Source of the DNA: Actinomycetota bacterium
Lineage (GTDB): Bacteria; Actinomycetota; Thermoleophilia; Gaiellales; Gaiellaceae
Reading direction: 5' to 3'
DNA length: 19,173 nt
Assembly (NCBI GenBank): GCA_005885565.1
Contig: VAXK01000207.1
Coordinates: 1-19,173, forward strand
The first letter of the stretch is position 1. Each line of letters opens with the position of its first letter. Below the pieces are notes generated by a model that made no database searches, had not been told where the DNA came from, and saw only the letters and a program-made list of their open reading frames with translations. Both the position numbers and the translations under genes were made by a program. This document shows positions 8,701 through 14,859 of this stretch, in pieces.

Positions 8701-11700
8701 CGCCGAGCAGGCCGACGAGGAGCTCCGGCCCGCGCTCGAGCGCGACGGCGACGATGTCCTGGTGGCCGACGCCGAGCTCGCGGAGGCGGCGCGCGAGCAG
8801 GCCGGCGCGCACCTCCAGCTGCCCGTAGGTGATCTCGTGACCTTCGATCCTCGCGGCGACCATGTCGGGCTGAGCGGCGGCGCGCTCGGCGATCTGGGTG
8901 TGCACCGGCACGTGCGGCTGGTCGACGAGCGGGCCGCGGCCCCACTCCTCGAGCATGACCTCGCGCTCGTCCTCGGAGAGCAGCGGAAGCTCGGAGAGGC
9001 GCCGACTGTCGTCGGCGACGGCGGCGCGGATGACACGCTCGAACTGCTGGAGTAGGCGCTCGATCCGCGAGCGGTCGAAGAGATCGGTCGAGTACTCGAC
9101 GCGGAAGACGAGCCCCGACGGGCCTTCGTAGGTGTTGATCGCGCAGTCGAACCGAGAGGTGCCCGGGTCGATGGGCATGAACTCGGTCTCCAGGCCCGTC
9201 AGACCGAAGTCGCGCACGTCCTCGCTCTGGAGGTCGATCCCGAACAGGAAGAGCGGGTTGCGGCTCGCGTCCCTCGGCACACCCAGCCGCTCGACGACCT
9301 TCTCGAACGGCGCCTGATCGTTGTCCCACGCGCCCGAGACCGTGGCCATCGACCGGGCGATCAGCTCCGCGAAGGTGGGGTCGCCGGACAGGTCGGTGCG
9401 GAGCACGACCATGTTGATGAGGCAGCCGACCAGCTCTTCCAGCTGCGACGATCTCCGCCCCGGGACGGCCGTGCCGATCACGACGTCCTCCTGGCCCGTC
9501 CAGCGGCACAGGACCGCATTCGTCGCCGCCAGCAGCGCGGCGTACAGCGTGACGCCGTGCCGCTGCGCCAGGCCGCGGAACTCCTCCAGCACCTCGACCG
9601 GCACCGCGTAGACGAGCCGCGCCCCGCGGTTCGTCGGCACCTCCGGCCGCGGCCGGTCGGACGGGATCTCGAGCGGCTCCGCCCCGGCCAGCCGCTCCCC
9701 CCAATACTCCACCTGCCGCGCGAGGGCGCCCGAGGCCAGCTGCTCCTGCTGCCAGGCCGCGAAGTCGGCGTACTGCAACGGCGGCTCCTCCACCGGGAGC
9801 GGCTGCCCCGCCACGGCGAGCTCGTAGAAGCGCCGCAGCTCCCCGGCGACGATCCCCGCCGACCACCCGTCGAAGCACATGTGGTGGAACGTCATGGCGA
9901 GGACGTGCTCGTCCGGCGCCAGCCGGAGCAGGCTCCCGCGGAACATCCGGTCCTGCGAGAGGTCGAACGGACGCTCGGCCTCCTCCTTCAACCACGCCTG
10001 CAACCGCTCCTGCCGCGCGTCCGGCGCGAGGCCGGACCAGTCCTCGACCATCAGTCGCACGTCGGCGGACGGCTCGTCGACGACCTGCACCGGTCGGCCG
10101 TCCTCGACCACGAAGCCGGTCCGGAACGCCTCGTGCCGCACCGCGAGCGCCGACACGACCCGATCCAGGGCGCCCGCGTCGAGGGCGCCGCGGAGCCGCA
10201 TCACGAGCGGGATGTTGTACGTCGCCCGTCCGGGCGTGAGCTGGTCGAGGAACCAGAGCTGCTCCTGGGTGCACGAGAGCGGCGCCCGTGAGCGATCCGG
10301 CCGCTTCGTGATGACCAGCTCGTCCTTCTGCGTCCCGTCCTCCCGCTCGGCGAGGCGGGCCCGCTCGATCGTGTGCGCGACGTCCGCGACCCGCGGGGCC
10401 GCGTAGAAGTCGCGCACCGCGATCTCGACGCCGAGCTGCTCACGCAGCTGGAGGACGGAGCGCGCGGCCTGGAGCGAGGTCCCGCCGAGCGCGAAGAAGT
10501 TGTCCTGGGCGCCGACCCGCTCCCGTCCGAGGATCGTCTCGAAGATCGCCGCGACGAGCTTCTCGGTCAGGGTCGAAGGCGGGACGTGCTCCGGCTCCTC
10601 GGCCTCGCCGGCGTCGGGCGCGGCCTGCGCAAGCGCCGGGCGGTCGAGCTTGCCGACCGAGGTGAGAGGCAGCTGCTCCAGCTGCACGAAGCGGCTCGGG
10701 ATCATGTAGTGCGGCAGCTCCTCGCTGAGGAAGGAGCGCAGGACAGCGGGGTCGAGCTCCCCGTTCGCGGAGACGACGTAGCCGACCAGCTGCTTCGCCG
10801 CCTCGCCCTGGATCCTCACCGCCGCCGCGGCCACGTCCGGGTGCAGTTGGAGCACGGACTCGATCTCCTCCAACTCGATCCGCAGCCCGTTCAGCTTCAC
10901 CTGCGCGTCGATCCGGCCCAGGAACTCGATCTGCCCCTCCTCCGACCAGACGGCCAAATCGCCGGTGCGGTAGTAGCGCCCCCCGGGCCGGAACGGATCC
11001 TCCAGGAACCGCTCCCCGGTCAGCTCCGGCTGGTTCAGGTACCCGCGCGCGAGACCTGCCCCGCCGATCACCAGCTCGCCGGGCACTCCGATCGGACACA
11101 CGCCGCCGAAGCCGTCCAGGATGTAGGCGTAGCGGCGCGGCATCGGCCTGCCGATCGGCGGTTGCCCCTTCCACACCCGCCGCTCGCAGTCGTAGAAGAC
11201 ACAGCCGATCGCCGCCTCCGTCGGGCCGTAGCCGTTCACGAACCGGCGCCCCTCCCGCTGCCACCGATTCGCCACCTCACCGGGGCACGCCTCGCCGCCG
11301 GCGACGACGACCCGCAGCTCCGGCAGCTCTCCCACCTCGATCGAGCCCAGCACCGCGGGCGGGCCGCCGATGTAGGTGATCCGCTCGCGCGCCAGCAGCT
11401 CGCCGAACGCGGCCGGGTCGGTGCGCGCCGCCTCGGGCACGAAGACGAGCGTGGCGCCCGTCGTCAGCGCGGTGAAGATCTCCCCGATCGCGAAGTCGAA
11501 GATCAGCGCCATGTGCTGCGCCAGCCGATCGCCCGCGCCGAAGCCGAACTCGCCGCCCAGCCAGAGGATGAAGGTCGTTAGCGCATGGTGCTCGACCAGC
11601 ACGCCCTTCGGCTGCCCGGTCGACCCCGAGGTGTAGAGCACGTAGGCGAGCGAGCTCTCGTCCGCGAGCTCCTCGAGCGGCGCTTCCGCCCGGGCCGGCA

Positions 11701-13558
11701 CCCAGTCCGTGTCGACGTCGACGCAGAGCTGCTCCCAGCCGTCGGGCTCCGGCAGCCGCGACGCGAGCGCGGAGGACGTGAGCACCACCCGCGTCCGGGT
11801 GTCGTCGAGGATGAAGCGCAGCCTCCGGTGCGGGTGGTCGGCGTCGAGCATCACGAACGCGCCGTCCGCCTTCAGCACGCCGAGCAGCGCGACCAGCAGG
11901 TCCGGCCCGCGCTCCAGCGCGACCGCGACCACGTCCTCCCGACTCACTCCGAGCTCCCGCAGCCGGCGTGCCAGCAACCCGGCCCGCCGCTCCAGCTCCC
12001 CGTAGGTCAGCTCGACGCCCTCCAGCCGAGCCGCCACCCCATCAGGATCCGCCGCCGCCCGCTGCGCGACCTGCACGTGCACCGGCGTCTGCGGTTGGTC
12101 GGCGGCCCGCCCCAGCCCCCACTCCTCCATCAGGAGCCGCCGCTCTTCCTCCGTCTGCAACGGCAGCTCCGAAACCCGCAGGCCGTCGTCGGCGACCACT
12201 GCGCGCACAGCCCGATCCAGGTGCGCCAGCAGCCGGGCGATGCGCTCGCGGTCGTAGAGATCGGTCCCGTAGTCCGCGCGCAGGATGAGCCCATGCTCGG
12301 CCACGGTGGCGGCCAGCGAGAGCTCGAGCGGGTAGCCCCCCACCTCGATCTCCACGCCCTCGACCCGGAGACCCTGGAGCTCCGGGAACGCCACGCCGTC
12401 CGACGTCGAGGCGTCGAGGAGCTGGAGGCCGACCTGGAAGAGCGGGTTGCGGCTCGGGTCGCGGTCGGGCTGGACCGCGCCGACGACCTGCTCGAACGGC
12501 ACGCTCCGGTGCTGCCACGCTTCGACGGTCGCCTGCTTCGTCCGCTCGAGCAGCTCGTGGAACGTCGGGTCCTCGGAGACGTCGGTGCGAAGCACGAGCA
12601 CGTTGATGAACGGGCCGATCAACGATGCGAGCTCCGACATCGGCCGGCCCGTCGTCGCGGTGCCGATCACGATCTCGGACTGGCCGGTGTGCCGCGCGAG
12701 CACGGCCTCGAAGACGGCGAGGAGCGCCATGAGGAGCGTAGCGTTCGACTGCTCCGCCAGGGCGCGGAGGCCGTCGAGCACCTCCCGCTCGAGAACCGTG
12801 GTGACGGCGTCGCTCTCGTAGGTGGGGGTCGTCGGCCGCGGCCGGTCGGTGAGCAGCTCGAGCGGCTCGAGACCGCGCAGGCGCTCGATCCAGTAGTCCA
12901 GGTGAGGCTGGAACTCCGGGCTCTCGACGAGACGCCGCTGCCACACGGCGAAGTCGCCGAATTGGAGCGGAAGCTCGGGCAGCTCCGCGGGCCGCCCGCT
13001 CACGTGCGCGTTGTAGAACGCGGCCAGGTCGCGCCAGAAGATCGGCTTCGACCAGCCGTCGGAGCAGGTGTGGTGCAGGCCGAGCACGATCAGGTGCGAC
13101 TCCTCGTCGAGGCGCAGGAGCTGGAGGCGGACGAGCGGGCCGCGCTCGATGTCGTACGGCGCTCGAATCGTCTCCTCAGCCCGTCGGAGCGCCTCGGCTT
13201 CGCGGCGGTCCTCCGGAAGGCCCCGCAGCTCCTCCACGACGAGCCGGGCCTCGCCCTTCGGCAGGACCTTCTGCACGGGCCCCGTCTCGTCGACCGTGAA
13301 GACGGTGCGCAGGATCTCGTGCCGGTGCACGACGTCCGCGAATGCGCGCTCCAGCGCCCCGACGTCGACCGGCCCCGTCAGCCGGAAGGTCCGCGAGACG
13401 TTGTATGCGCGCCTGTCCGGCGCCAGGCGATCGAGGAACCAGAGCTGTTCCTGGAGGGACGAGAGCGGCAGCGTTCCGTGCGCGTTGCGGGGCGCGGGAA
13501 GCGGGAGCCGACGCGCTTCGGGCGTCGTCTCGGCAGGGCGCGTCATCTGTTCAGTCAT
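2759..13558 (-). CDS. Trimodular non-ribosomal peptide synthetase, C-A-T-C-A-T-C-A-T-R, with reductive chain release
   Basis: About 3,599-aa cytoplasmic assembly line that should join three amino acids and release the product by NAD(P)H reduction. Domains by residue: C1 about 28-460 (HHTCSDG 162-168), A1 490-975 (YTSGSTG 642, A10 Lys970), T1 995-1065 (Ser1028); C2 1088-1520 (HHMCFDG 1225-1231), A2 1550-2037 (Lys2032), T2 2057-2130 (Ser2090); C3 2188-2620 (HHSCFDG 2321-2327), A3 2645-3133 (Lys3128), T3 3155-3225 (Ser3187); reductase 3255-3599. All catalytic motifs inspected are intact. There is no epimerase, methyltransferase or thioesterase domain. ATG at 13558 is chosen because GGAG lies 6 nt upstream; a TTG at 13570 would add only four residues. 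The T domains need a phosphopantetheinyl transferase that is not encoded here. Because the protein starts with a C domain, an acyl or peptidyl donor from elsewhere is expected. Confidence 0.97.
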   Translation of the reverse strand: MTEQMTRPAETTPEARRLPLPAPRNAHGTLPLSSLQEQLWFLDRLAPDRRAYNVSRTFRLTGPVDVGALERAFADVVHRHEILRTVFTVDETGPVQKVLPKGEARLVVEELRGLPEDRREAEALRRAEETIRAPYDIERGPLVRLQLLRLDEESHLIVLGLHHTCSDGWSKPIFWRDLAAFYNAHVSGRPAELPELPLQFGDFAVWQRRLVESPEFQPHLDYWIERLRGLEPLELLTDRPRPTTPTYESDAVTTVLEREVLDGLRALAEQSNATLLMALLAVFEAVLARHTGQSEIVIGTATTGRPMSELASLIGPFINVLVLRTDVSEDPTFHELLERTKQATVEAWQHRSVPFEQVVGAVQPDRDPSRNPLFQVGLQLLDASTSDGVAFPELQGLRVEGVEIEVGGYPLELSLAATVAEHGLILRADYGTDLYDRERIARLLAHLDRAVRAVVADDGLRVSELPLQTEEERRLLMEEWGLGRAADQPQTPVHVQVAQRAAADPDGVAARLEGVELTYGELERRAGLLARRLRELGVSREDVVAVALERGPDLLVALLGVLKADGAFVMLDADHPHRRLRFILDDTRTRVVLTSSALASRLPEPDGWEQLCVDVDTDWVPARAEAPLEELADESSLAYVLYTSGSTGQPKGVLVEHHALTTFILWLGGEFGFGAGDRLAQHMALIFDFAIGEIFTALTTGATLVFVPEAARTDPAAFGELLARERITYIGGPPAVLGSIEVGELPELRVVVAGGEACPGEVANRWQREGRRFVNGYGPTEAAIGCVFYDCERRVWKGQPPIGRPMPRRYAYILDGFGGVCPIGVPGELVIGGAGLARGYLNQPELTGERFLEDPFRPGGRYYRTGDLAVWSEEGQIEFLGRIDAQVKLNGLRIELEEIESVLQLHPDVAAAAVRIQGEAAKQLVGYVVSANGELDPAVLRSFLSEELPHYMIPSRFVQLEQLPLTSVGKLDRPALAQAAPDAGEAEEPEHVPPSTLTEKLVAAIFETILGRERVGAQDNFFALGGTSLQAARSVLQLREQLGVEIAVRDFYAAPRVADVAHTIERARLAEREDGTQKDELVITKRPDRSRAPLSCTQEQLWFLDQLTPGRATYNIPLVMRLRGALDAGALDRVVSALAVRHEAFRTGFVVEDGRPVQVVDEPSADVRLMVEDWSGLAPDARQERLQAWLKEEAERPFDLSQDRMFRGSLLRLAPDEHVLAMTFHHMCFDGWSAGIVAGELRRFYELAVAGQPLPVEEPPLQYADFAAWQQEQLASGALARQVEYWGERLAGAEPLEIPSDRPRPEVPTNRGARLVYAVPVEVLEEFRGLAQRHGVTLYAALLAATNAVLCRWTGQEDVVIGTAVPGRRSSQLEELVGCLINMVVLRTDLSGDPTFAELIARSMATVSGAWDNDQAPFEKVVERLGVPRDASRNPLFLFGIDLQSEDVRDFGLTGLETEFMPIDPGTSRFDCAINTYEGPSGLVFRVEYSTDLFDRSRIERLLQQFERVIRAAVADDSRRLSELPLLSEDEREVMLEEWGRGPLVDQPHVPVHTQIAERAAAQPDMVAARIEGHEITYGQLEVRAGLLARRLRELGVGHQDIVAVALERGPELLVGLLGVLKAGAAFVMLDPAHPPRRLAYILTDTEARVVLTSSALAANLPEPEGWQLLSADIEGDWQPADPDAPLEEIADEHSLAYVLYTSGSTGQPKGVLVEHHAMTTFLLWFRTEFGFGPGDRLAQHMALIFDFAVGEIFGALNAGATLVFVPEGERTDPARFSQFLARERATYLGGPPAMLGSVEVRDLPELRVIVAGGEALPGEVVNRWQREGRRFINGYGPTEATVGCVFYECAGRTWRGQPPIGRPMLRRYAYVLDRFGQPCPVGVPGELVIGGLEGAGLARGYLHQPELTTQRFVDDPLRAGGRFYRTGDLAVWSEEGQIEFLGRIDAQVKLNGLRIELEEIESVLQLHPDVAAAAVSVQGEAAKQLVGFVVSSDGELDQDVLRAFLTDELPHYMIPSQFVQLEQLPLTPVGKIDRAALPRTTEEEGDADQPAFVAPSTPTEKQVAAIFTEILDQEEIGIHDNFFTVGGTSLQAARAVLQLRQQLGVEVAVRDFYAAPRIADVAQIIDEARGVQPEDGAPELDTRRREIEELRKRLQEAEAELERTELGQAPFVPPAEIVIERRADPSRAPLAFTQEQLWFLDQLTPGRATYNIAVVMRLRGALDEGAVERAVSALDERHEPMRTRLAVENGQPLQVIEPPGDFELPTEDWSTRPEDEREQALREWLAAEADHPFDLSRDLMFRSCLLRLAPEDHVLALTFHHSCFDGVSAGVVADELRQLYDLAVAGKPLQLPEPSLQFGDYAAWQQEQQANGELERHVQYWEEKLKDAPQLELPSDRPRPEVATNRGDRMNHAVPVEVLEEFRDLARRRGVTLFAALLAAVKVVLSRWSGQEDIVIGTTSPNRRIPQLERLVGCLINMIVLRTDLSGDPTFAELLGRTMSTLSESWDHETAPFEKVVERLGVPKDTSRNPIFQFGVDLQNESVRGFQLTGCEVEFLSVNPHTSRFDVAINTYEGPSGLVFQCEYATDLFDRSRIERFFRQVELVIRAAIADDSRRVSELPVIDESERLRMMEEWGLGPDAEQPRVPVHVQIAERAATDPAGVAARLDGVELTFGELERRAGLLARRLRELGVGREDVVAVALERGPDLLVAFLGALKAGGAFVMLDTGHPHRRLRFLLEDTQAKVVLTNSALAARLPEPDGWERFSADVEGEWLPADADAPLEERADESSLAYVLYTSGSTGQPKGVLVEHHALTTFILWLGGEFGFGPGERFAQHMALIFDFAIGEIFTAMATGATLVFVPEAERVDHAAFGKLLERERITYVGGPPAVLGSIEAGELPHLRVLIAGGEALPGEVVNRWQREGRRFINGYGPTEAAVGCVFFDCAGRTWRGQPPIGRPMPRRYAYVLDRFGRLCPIGVPGELVIGGLGGAGLARGYLNQPELTAERFLEDPFRPGGRYYRTGDLAVWSEEGQIEFLGRIDAQVKLNGLRIELEEIESVLQLHPDVAAAAVRIQGEAAKQLVGYVVSADGELDPAVLRSFLSEELPHYMIPSRFVQLEQLPLTSVGKIDRAALAITTDQDEETEEQPEYVAPATATEREVAAVFAEVLERDEVGAQDSFFALGGSSLQAAKAVLRLRQVLGVEFPLRLLYANPTVAAFATAVEAPELQANGDATSAAGASVAIGELPPRPDHRGREILLTGVTGFFGAFLLEKILEEGEGHVHCLVRASSDAEAWERLTASLRSRGIERHDLADRVSVVRGDLGQPRLGLAEDAYARLAAEVDTIYHSGAHVDLLFPYAQLEGVNVGGTRSVLELATTDVLKEIHFVSTVSARRGADFDPSVYGYATSKWQAERILVAARSQGVPVAIYRLPRLAGDTRTGRGNDRDIVGQLVRRFAEMGVAPELELEEEWIPVDEAARVLVRTATAHEDGGLFTIMPPERVRIRELIDLVSASGVPVRLKPPAEFMEEIVTRFPEDKEIMSTILAPPVPIRESGEESGHPGATFVDVAAPGVGESLLRRYAEVLGDGRGARAQAPPT
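2762..3796 (-). other. Terminal thioester reductase (R) domain
   Basis: SDR-fold domain at residues 3255-3599. The NAD(P)H loop is TGVTGFFG (3261-3268). The conserved IYHSGAHVDLLFPY...NVGGT segment is typical of NRPS and carboxylic-acid reductases. The catalytic Thr/Ser is in FVSTVSA, and Tyr3406-x3-Lys3410 sits in YGYATSKWQAE. Family chemistry: the T-bound peptidyl thioester is reduced to an aldehyde (2 electrons) or alcohol (4 electrons) and released without a thioesterase. Which product forms cannot be read from the sequence. Confidence 0.9.
3884..6997 (-). other. NRPS module 3 (C3-A3-T3)
   Basis: C3 has HHSCFDGVSAG. A3 pocket code by manual alignment is D F G G L A G V G K (Asp235 equivalent at residue 2843), differing from A1 only at positions 299 and 330 and from A2 only at 299. 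The carrier motif is LGGSSLQA with Ser3187, followed directly by an Ala/Ser-rich linker into the reductase domain. Confidence 0.85.
4292..4482 (-). repeat. Direct repeat copy in A3, 191 bp identical to 10766-10956
   Basis: Base-by-base comparison shows perfect identity over 191 bp, including third codon positions, with the A1 copy; single mismatches lie at 4291 and 4483. High similarity continues to roughly 4190-4590. It encodes the C-terminal A subdomain (through A8, KLNGLRIELEEIE). The equivalent A2 stretch, around 7570-7770, has many synonymous differences. Confidence 0.9.
7052..7141 (-). other. Charged helical (coiled-coil-like) linker between T2 and C3
   Basis: Residues about 2140-2169 read ELDTRRREIEELRKRLQEAE and onward: almost only Glu, Arg, Lys, Leu and Ala, with hydrophobic residues at heptad-like spacing (I..L...L..A...L). 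The matching T1-C2 linker is shorter and has no such heptads. It may be a rigid spacer or a dimer/docking helix inside the chain. This is a prediction from composition only. Confidence 0.55.
7169..10297 (-). other. NRPS module 2 (C2-A2-T2)
   Basis: C2 has HHMCFDGWSAG and shares the TSRFD...NTYEGPSGLVF signature with C3. A2 pocket code by manual alignment is D F G G I A G V G K (Asp235 equivalent at residue 1747). The carrier motif is VGGTSLQA with Ser2090. At the DNA level A2 is more diverged from A1 and A3 at synonymous sites than those two are from each other over the C-terminal subdomain. Confidence 0.85.
10364..13477 (-). other. NRPS module 1 (C1-A1-T1)
   Basis: C1 is the odd one of the three condensation domains. 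Its C-terminal half (QVGLQLLDAS, EIEVGGYPLELSLA) differs from the DLQ...TSRFD...NTYEGPSGLVF pattern shared by C2 and C3, although HHTCSDGWS is intact. A1 pocket residues by manual alignment to GrsA-PheA positions 235/236/239/278/299/301/322/330/331/517 are D F G G V A G I G K; Asp235 corresponds to residue 688. The carrier motif is LGGTSLQA. A C domain in first position suggests N-acylation or a preceding protein. The domain call is solid; the starter role is inference. Confidence 0.85.
10766..10956 (-). repeat. Direct repeat copy in A1, 191 bp identical to 4292-4482
   Basis: Partner of the A3 copy at an offset of 6,474 bp. Single mismatches flank it at 10765 and 10957, with near identity on to about 11,070. 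A 9-nt deletion relative to A3 (GGAG for GGLGGAG in the protein) lies just beyond, which marks an edge of the homogenised tract. Confidence 0.9.
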
Positions 13559-13641
13559 TGATCGCTCCAACCATTCGCAGTGAGGGCGTCGTCCTGTGGC
13601 TCGCGATCGAACTACCTTACCAATGACTAATGAGGAAAGCT
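13559..13641. promoter_or_regulatory. Divergent intergenic region between NRPS and aminotransferase leader ORF
   Basis: Only about 83 nt separate the NRPS ATG (13558, minus) from the leader ORF (13642, plus), so both promoters must overlap here or lie inside the opposing genes. The right half (13610-13641) is AT-rich for this genome. A GATCGC/GCGATC pair of 6-bp arms (13560-13565 and 13603-13608) is present but weak. No convincing -35/-10 pair could be assigned. The NRPS ribosome site (GGAG) is at 13565-13568 on the minus strand. Confidence 0.45.
13632..13636 (+). promoter_or_regulatory. Ribosome binding site of the 15-codon leader ORF
   Basis: GAGGA, 5 nt before the ATG at 13642, is the best ribosome site upstream of the aminotransferase. 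It serves the other reading frame and not any aminotransferase start, so it points to a translated leader ORF. Confidence 0.5.
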
Positions 13642-13689
13642 ATGAAAATAGACAACCGGGCTTGTACGCTGTCTCCCACTGCTGGATGA
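13642..13689 (+). CDS. 15-residue upstream ORF, possible leader peptide coupled to the aminotransferase
   Basis: Reads MKIDNRACTLSPTAG and stops at TGA 13687-13689, which overlaps the aminotransferase ATG at 13686 as ATGA. It has a strong ribosome site (GAGGA, 5 nt spacing), while none of the aminotransferase-frame starts (13623, 13686) has one. Overlaps of this kind usually mean that ribosomes ending on the short ORF restart on the next gene. It could be an attenuator-type leader or simply a re-initiation device. A sequencing frameshift joining it to the aminotransferase N-terminus is an alternative. Confidence 0.45.
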   Translation: MKIDNRACTLSPTAG

Positions 13690-14855
13690 CCATCACGCTG
13701 TCGCGATCTACATTGGAAGACCGAGACGCCGCGCCGCGTCGTCCCGACCGTCTCGCGCGTCTCCCCGAGCAGTACTTCGTAACGCTGCGTCGTTTGGTGG
13801 AGGCCGCCGCCGCCGGCCCGGGAGAGCCGCTCATCGACCTGAGCCGCGGCAATCCCGAGGTTGGCCCTCCGCCGCACGTGGTCGACGCCCTCTGCGCGGC
13901 TGCGCGCCGTCGGACCGCTCATGGGTATGCGTCGCCCCTCGGCCTGCCCCAGCTGAAGGAGGCGCTGGCGGAGCGCTACCGATCGCTCTACGGAGTCGAG
14001 CTCGATCCGGAGCGGGAGGTCGCCGTCGTGCCCGGCACGAAGACGGCCGTCGCGGAGCTCGCACTCGTGCTCGCCGACAGCGGCCGCAAGGTCGTGCTCC
14101 CCGATCCCGGCTACCCCGACTGCCTCTCGGGCGTGGCGCTCGCCGGCGCACGCGTCGAGCGGGCCCGCCTGGACGCGGCCGATGCGTACGCGCCCGACTT
14201 CGCCTCGCTTCCGCGCGAGGCGGCGGCGCTGTACCTCAACTACCCGTCGAACCCCTGCGCGATCTGCGCGCCGCCCGGTGTCTTCGACGAGGCCGTCCAC
14301 TGGGCCGAGGAGACCGGGACGGTGGTCGTCCACGACCTGGCGTACGCGGACCTCGTCTTCGACGGCCGCGAGCCGCACAGCTTCCTCGCCGTGCCGGGCT
14401 CGAAGGAGGTCGGCGTCGAGCTCTACTCGATGTCGAAGACGTACGGGATGGCGGGCTGGCGGCTCGGGTTCGTGGTCGGGAACGCCGAGGTCGTGGCGCG
14501 GATCAACCTCCTGACGACGCACCTGCGTTCGGGCGTCTTCCGGCCGGTCCAGGAGGCCGGGATCGCCGCGTTGAGCGGCCCGCAGGACTCGGTCGAGGCG
14601 CGTCGCGCTCGCTACGAGGCGCGTCGAGACCGCGTCGCTGCAGCGACCGGCGCCCGCTCGGAAGGGACGTTCTTCACCTGGATCAGGCTGCCCGAAGGCG
14701 TCACGGCCGGGACGCTCCTCGCGGACAGCCGCGTCGCCGTCGCGCCCGGCGAGGGCTTCGGCGCCCGCGGTACGGGCTGGGCGCGCATCTCGCTCGCCGT
14801 CCCCGACGATGCCCTCGACGCGGCCCTCGAGCGCATCGCTCCGGCGCTCAGCTGA
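13686..14855 (+). CDS. Class I/II PLP-dependent aminotransferase (AlaT/DapL-like)
   Basis: 389 aa from the ATG at 13686. Fold-type I motifs: PDPGYPD; NYPSNP at 185-190 (Asn contacting PLP); HDLAYADL at 216-223 (Asp217 and Tyr220 of the PLP pocket); SMSKTYGMAGWRLG with Schiff-base Lys251; and a C-terminal Arg in WARISLAVPDD (Arg367) that would hold the substrate carboxylate. Length is normal for the family. Possible roles next to a reductase-terminated NRPS are amination of the released aldehyde (as MxcL does for myxochelin) or making the amino acid precursor; a conserved carboxylate Arg favours an amino/keto-acid substrate. The start is uncertain: 13623 is in frame but has no ribosome site, and 13686 is favoured by its ATGA overlap with the leader ORF. 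The stop overlaps the convergent sulfotransferase stop. Confidence 0.9.
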   Translation: MTITLSRSTLEDRDAAPRRPDRLARLPEQYFVTLRRLVEAAAAGPGEPLIDLSRGNPEVGPPPHVVDALCAAARRRTAHGYASPLGLPQLKEALAERYRSLYGVELDPEREVAVVPGTKTAVAELALVLADSGRKVVLPDPGYPDCLSGVALAGARVERARLDAADAYAPDFASLPREAAALYLNYPSNPCAICAPPGVFDEAVHWAEETGTVVVHDLAYADLVFDGREPHSFLAVPGSKEVGVELYSMSKTYGMAGWRLGFVVGNAEVVARINLLTTHLRSGVFRPVQEAGIAALSGPQDSVEARRARYEARRDRVAAATGARSEGTFFTWIRLPEGVTAGTLLADSRVAVAPGEGFGARGTGWARISLAVPDDALDAALERIAPALS

Positions 14856-14859
14856 GCGC
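14844..14859. terminator. Perfect 16-bp palindrome carrying both convergent stop codons
   Basis: GCGCTCAGCTGAGCGC is fully self-complementary. In RNA it gives a 6-bp GC-rich stem with an AGCT loop, on either strand. The aminotransferase TGA (14853-14855) and the sulfotransferase TGA (14850-14848) both lie inside it. There is no T tract, so it would be a U-less, bidirectional terminator or transcript-end stabiliser. Confidence 0.45.

Noticed and set aside
2759..13558. Epimerization or thioesterase domains in the NRPS
   Set aside because: Each T domain is followed directly by C or R. No GxSxG thioesterase or E-domain segment was found.
11585..13561. A 658-codon plus-strand open frame opposite module 1
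   Set aside because: Antisense shadow of C1-A1 with the same low-complexity Arg/Glu/Leu composition; no family motif or ribosome site.
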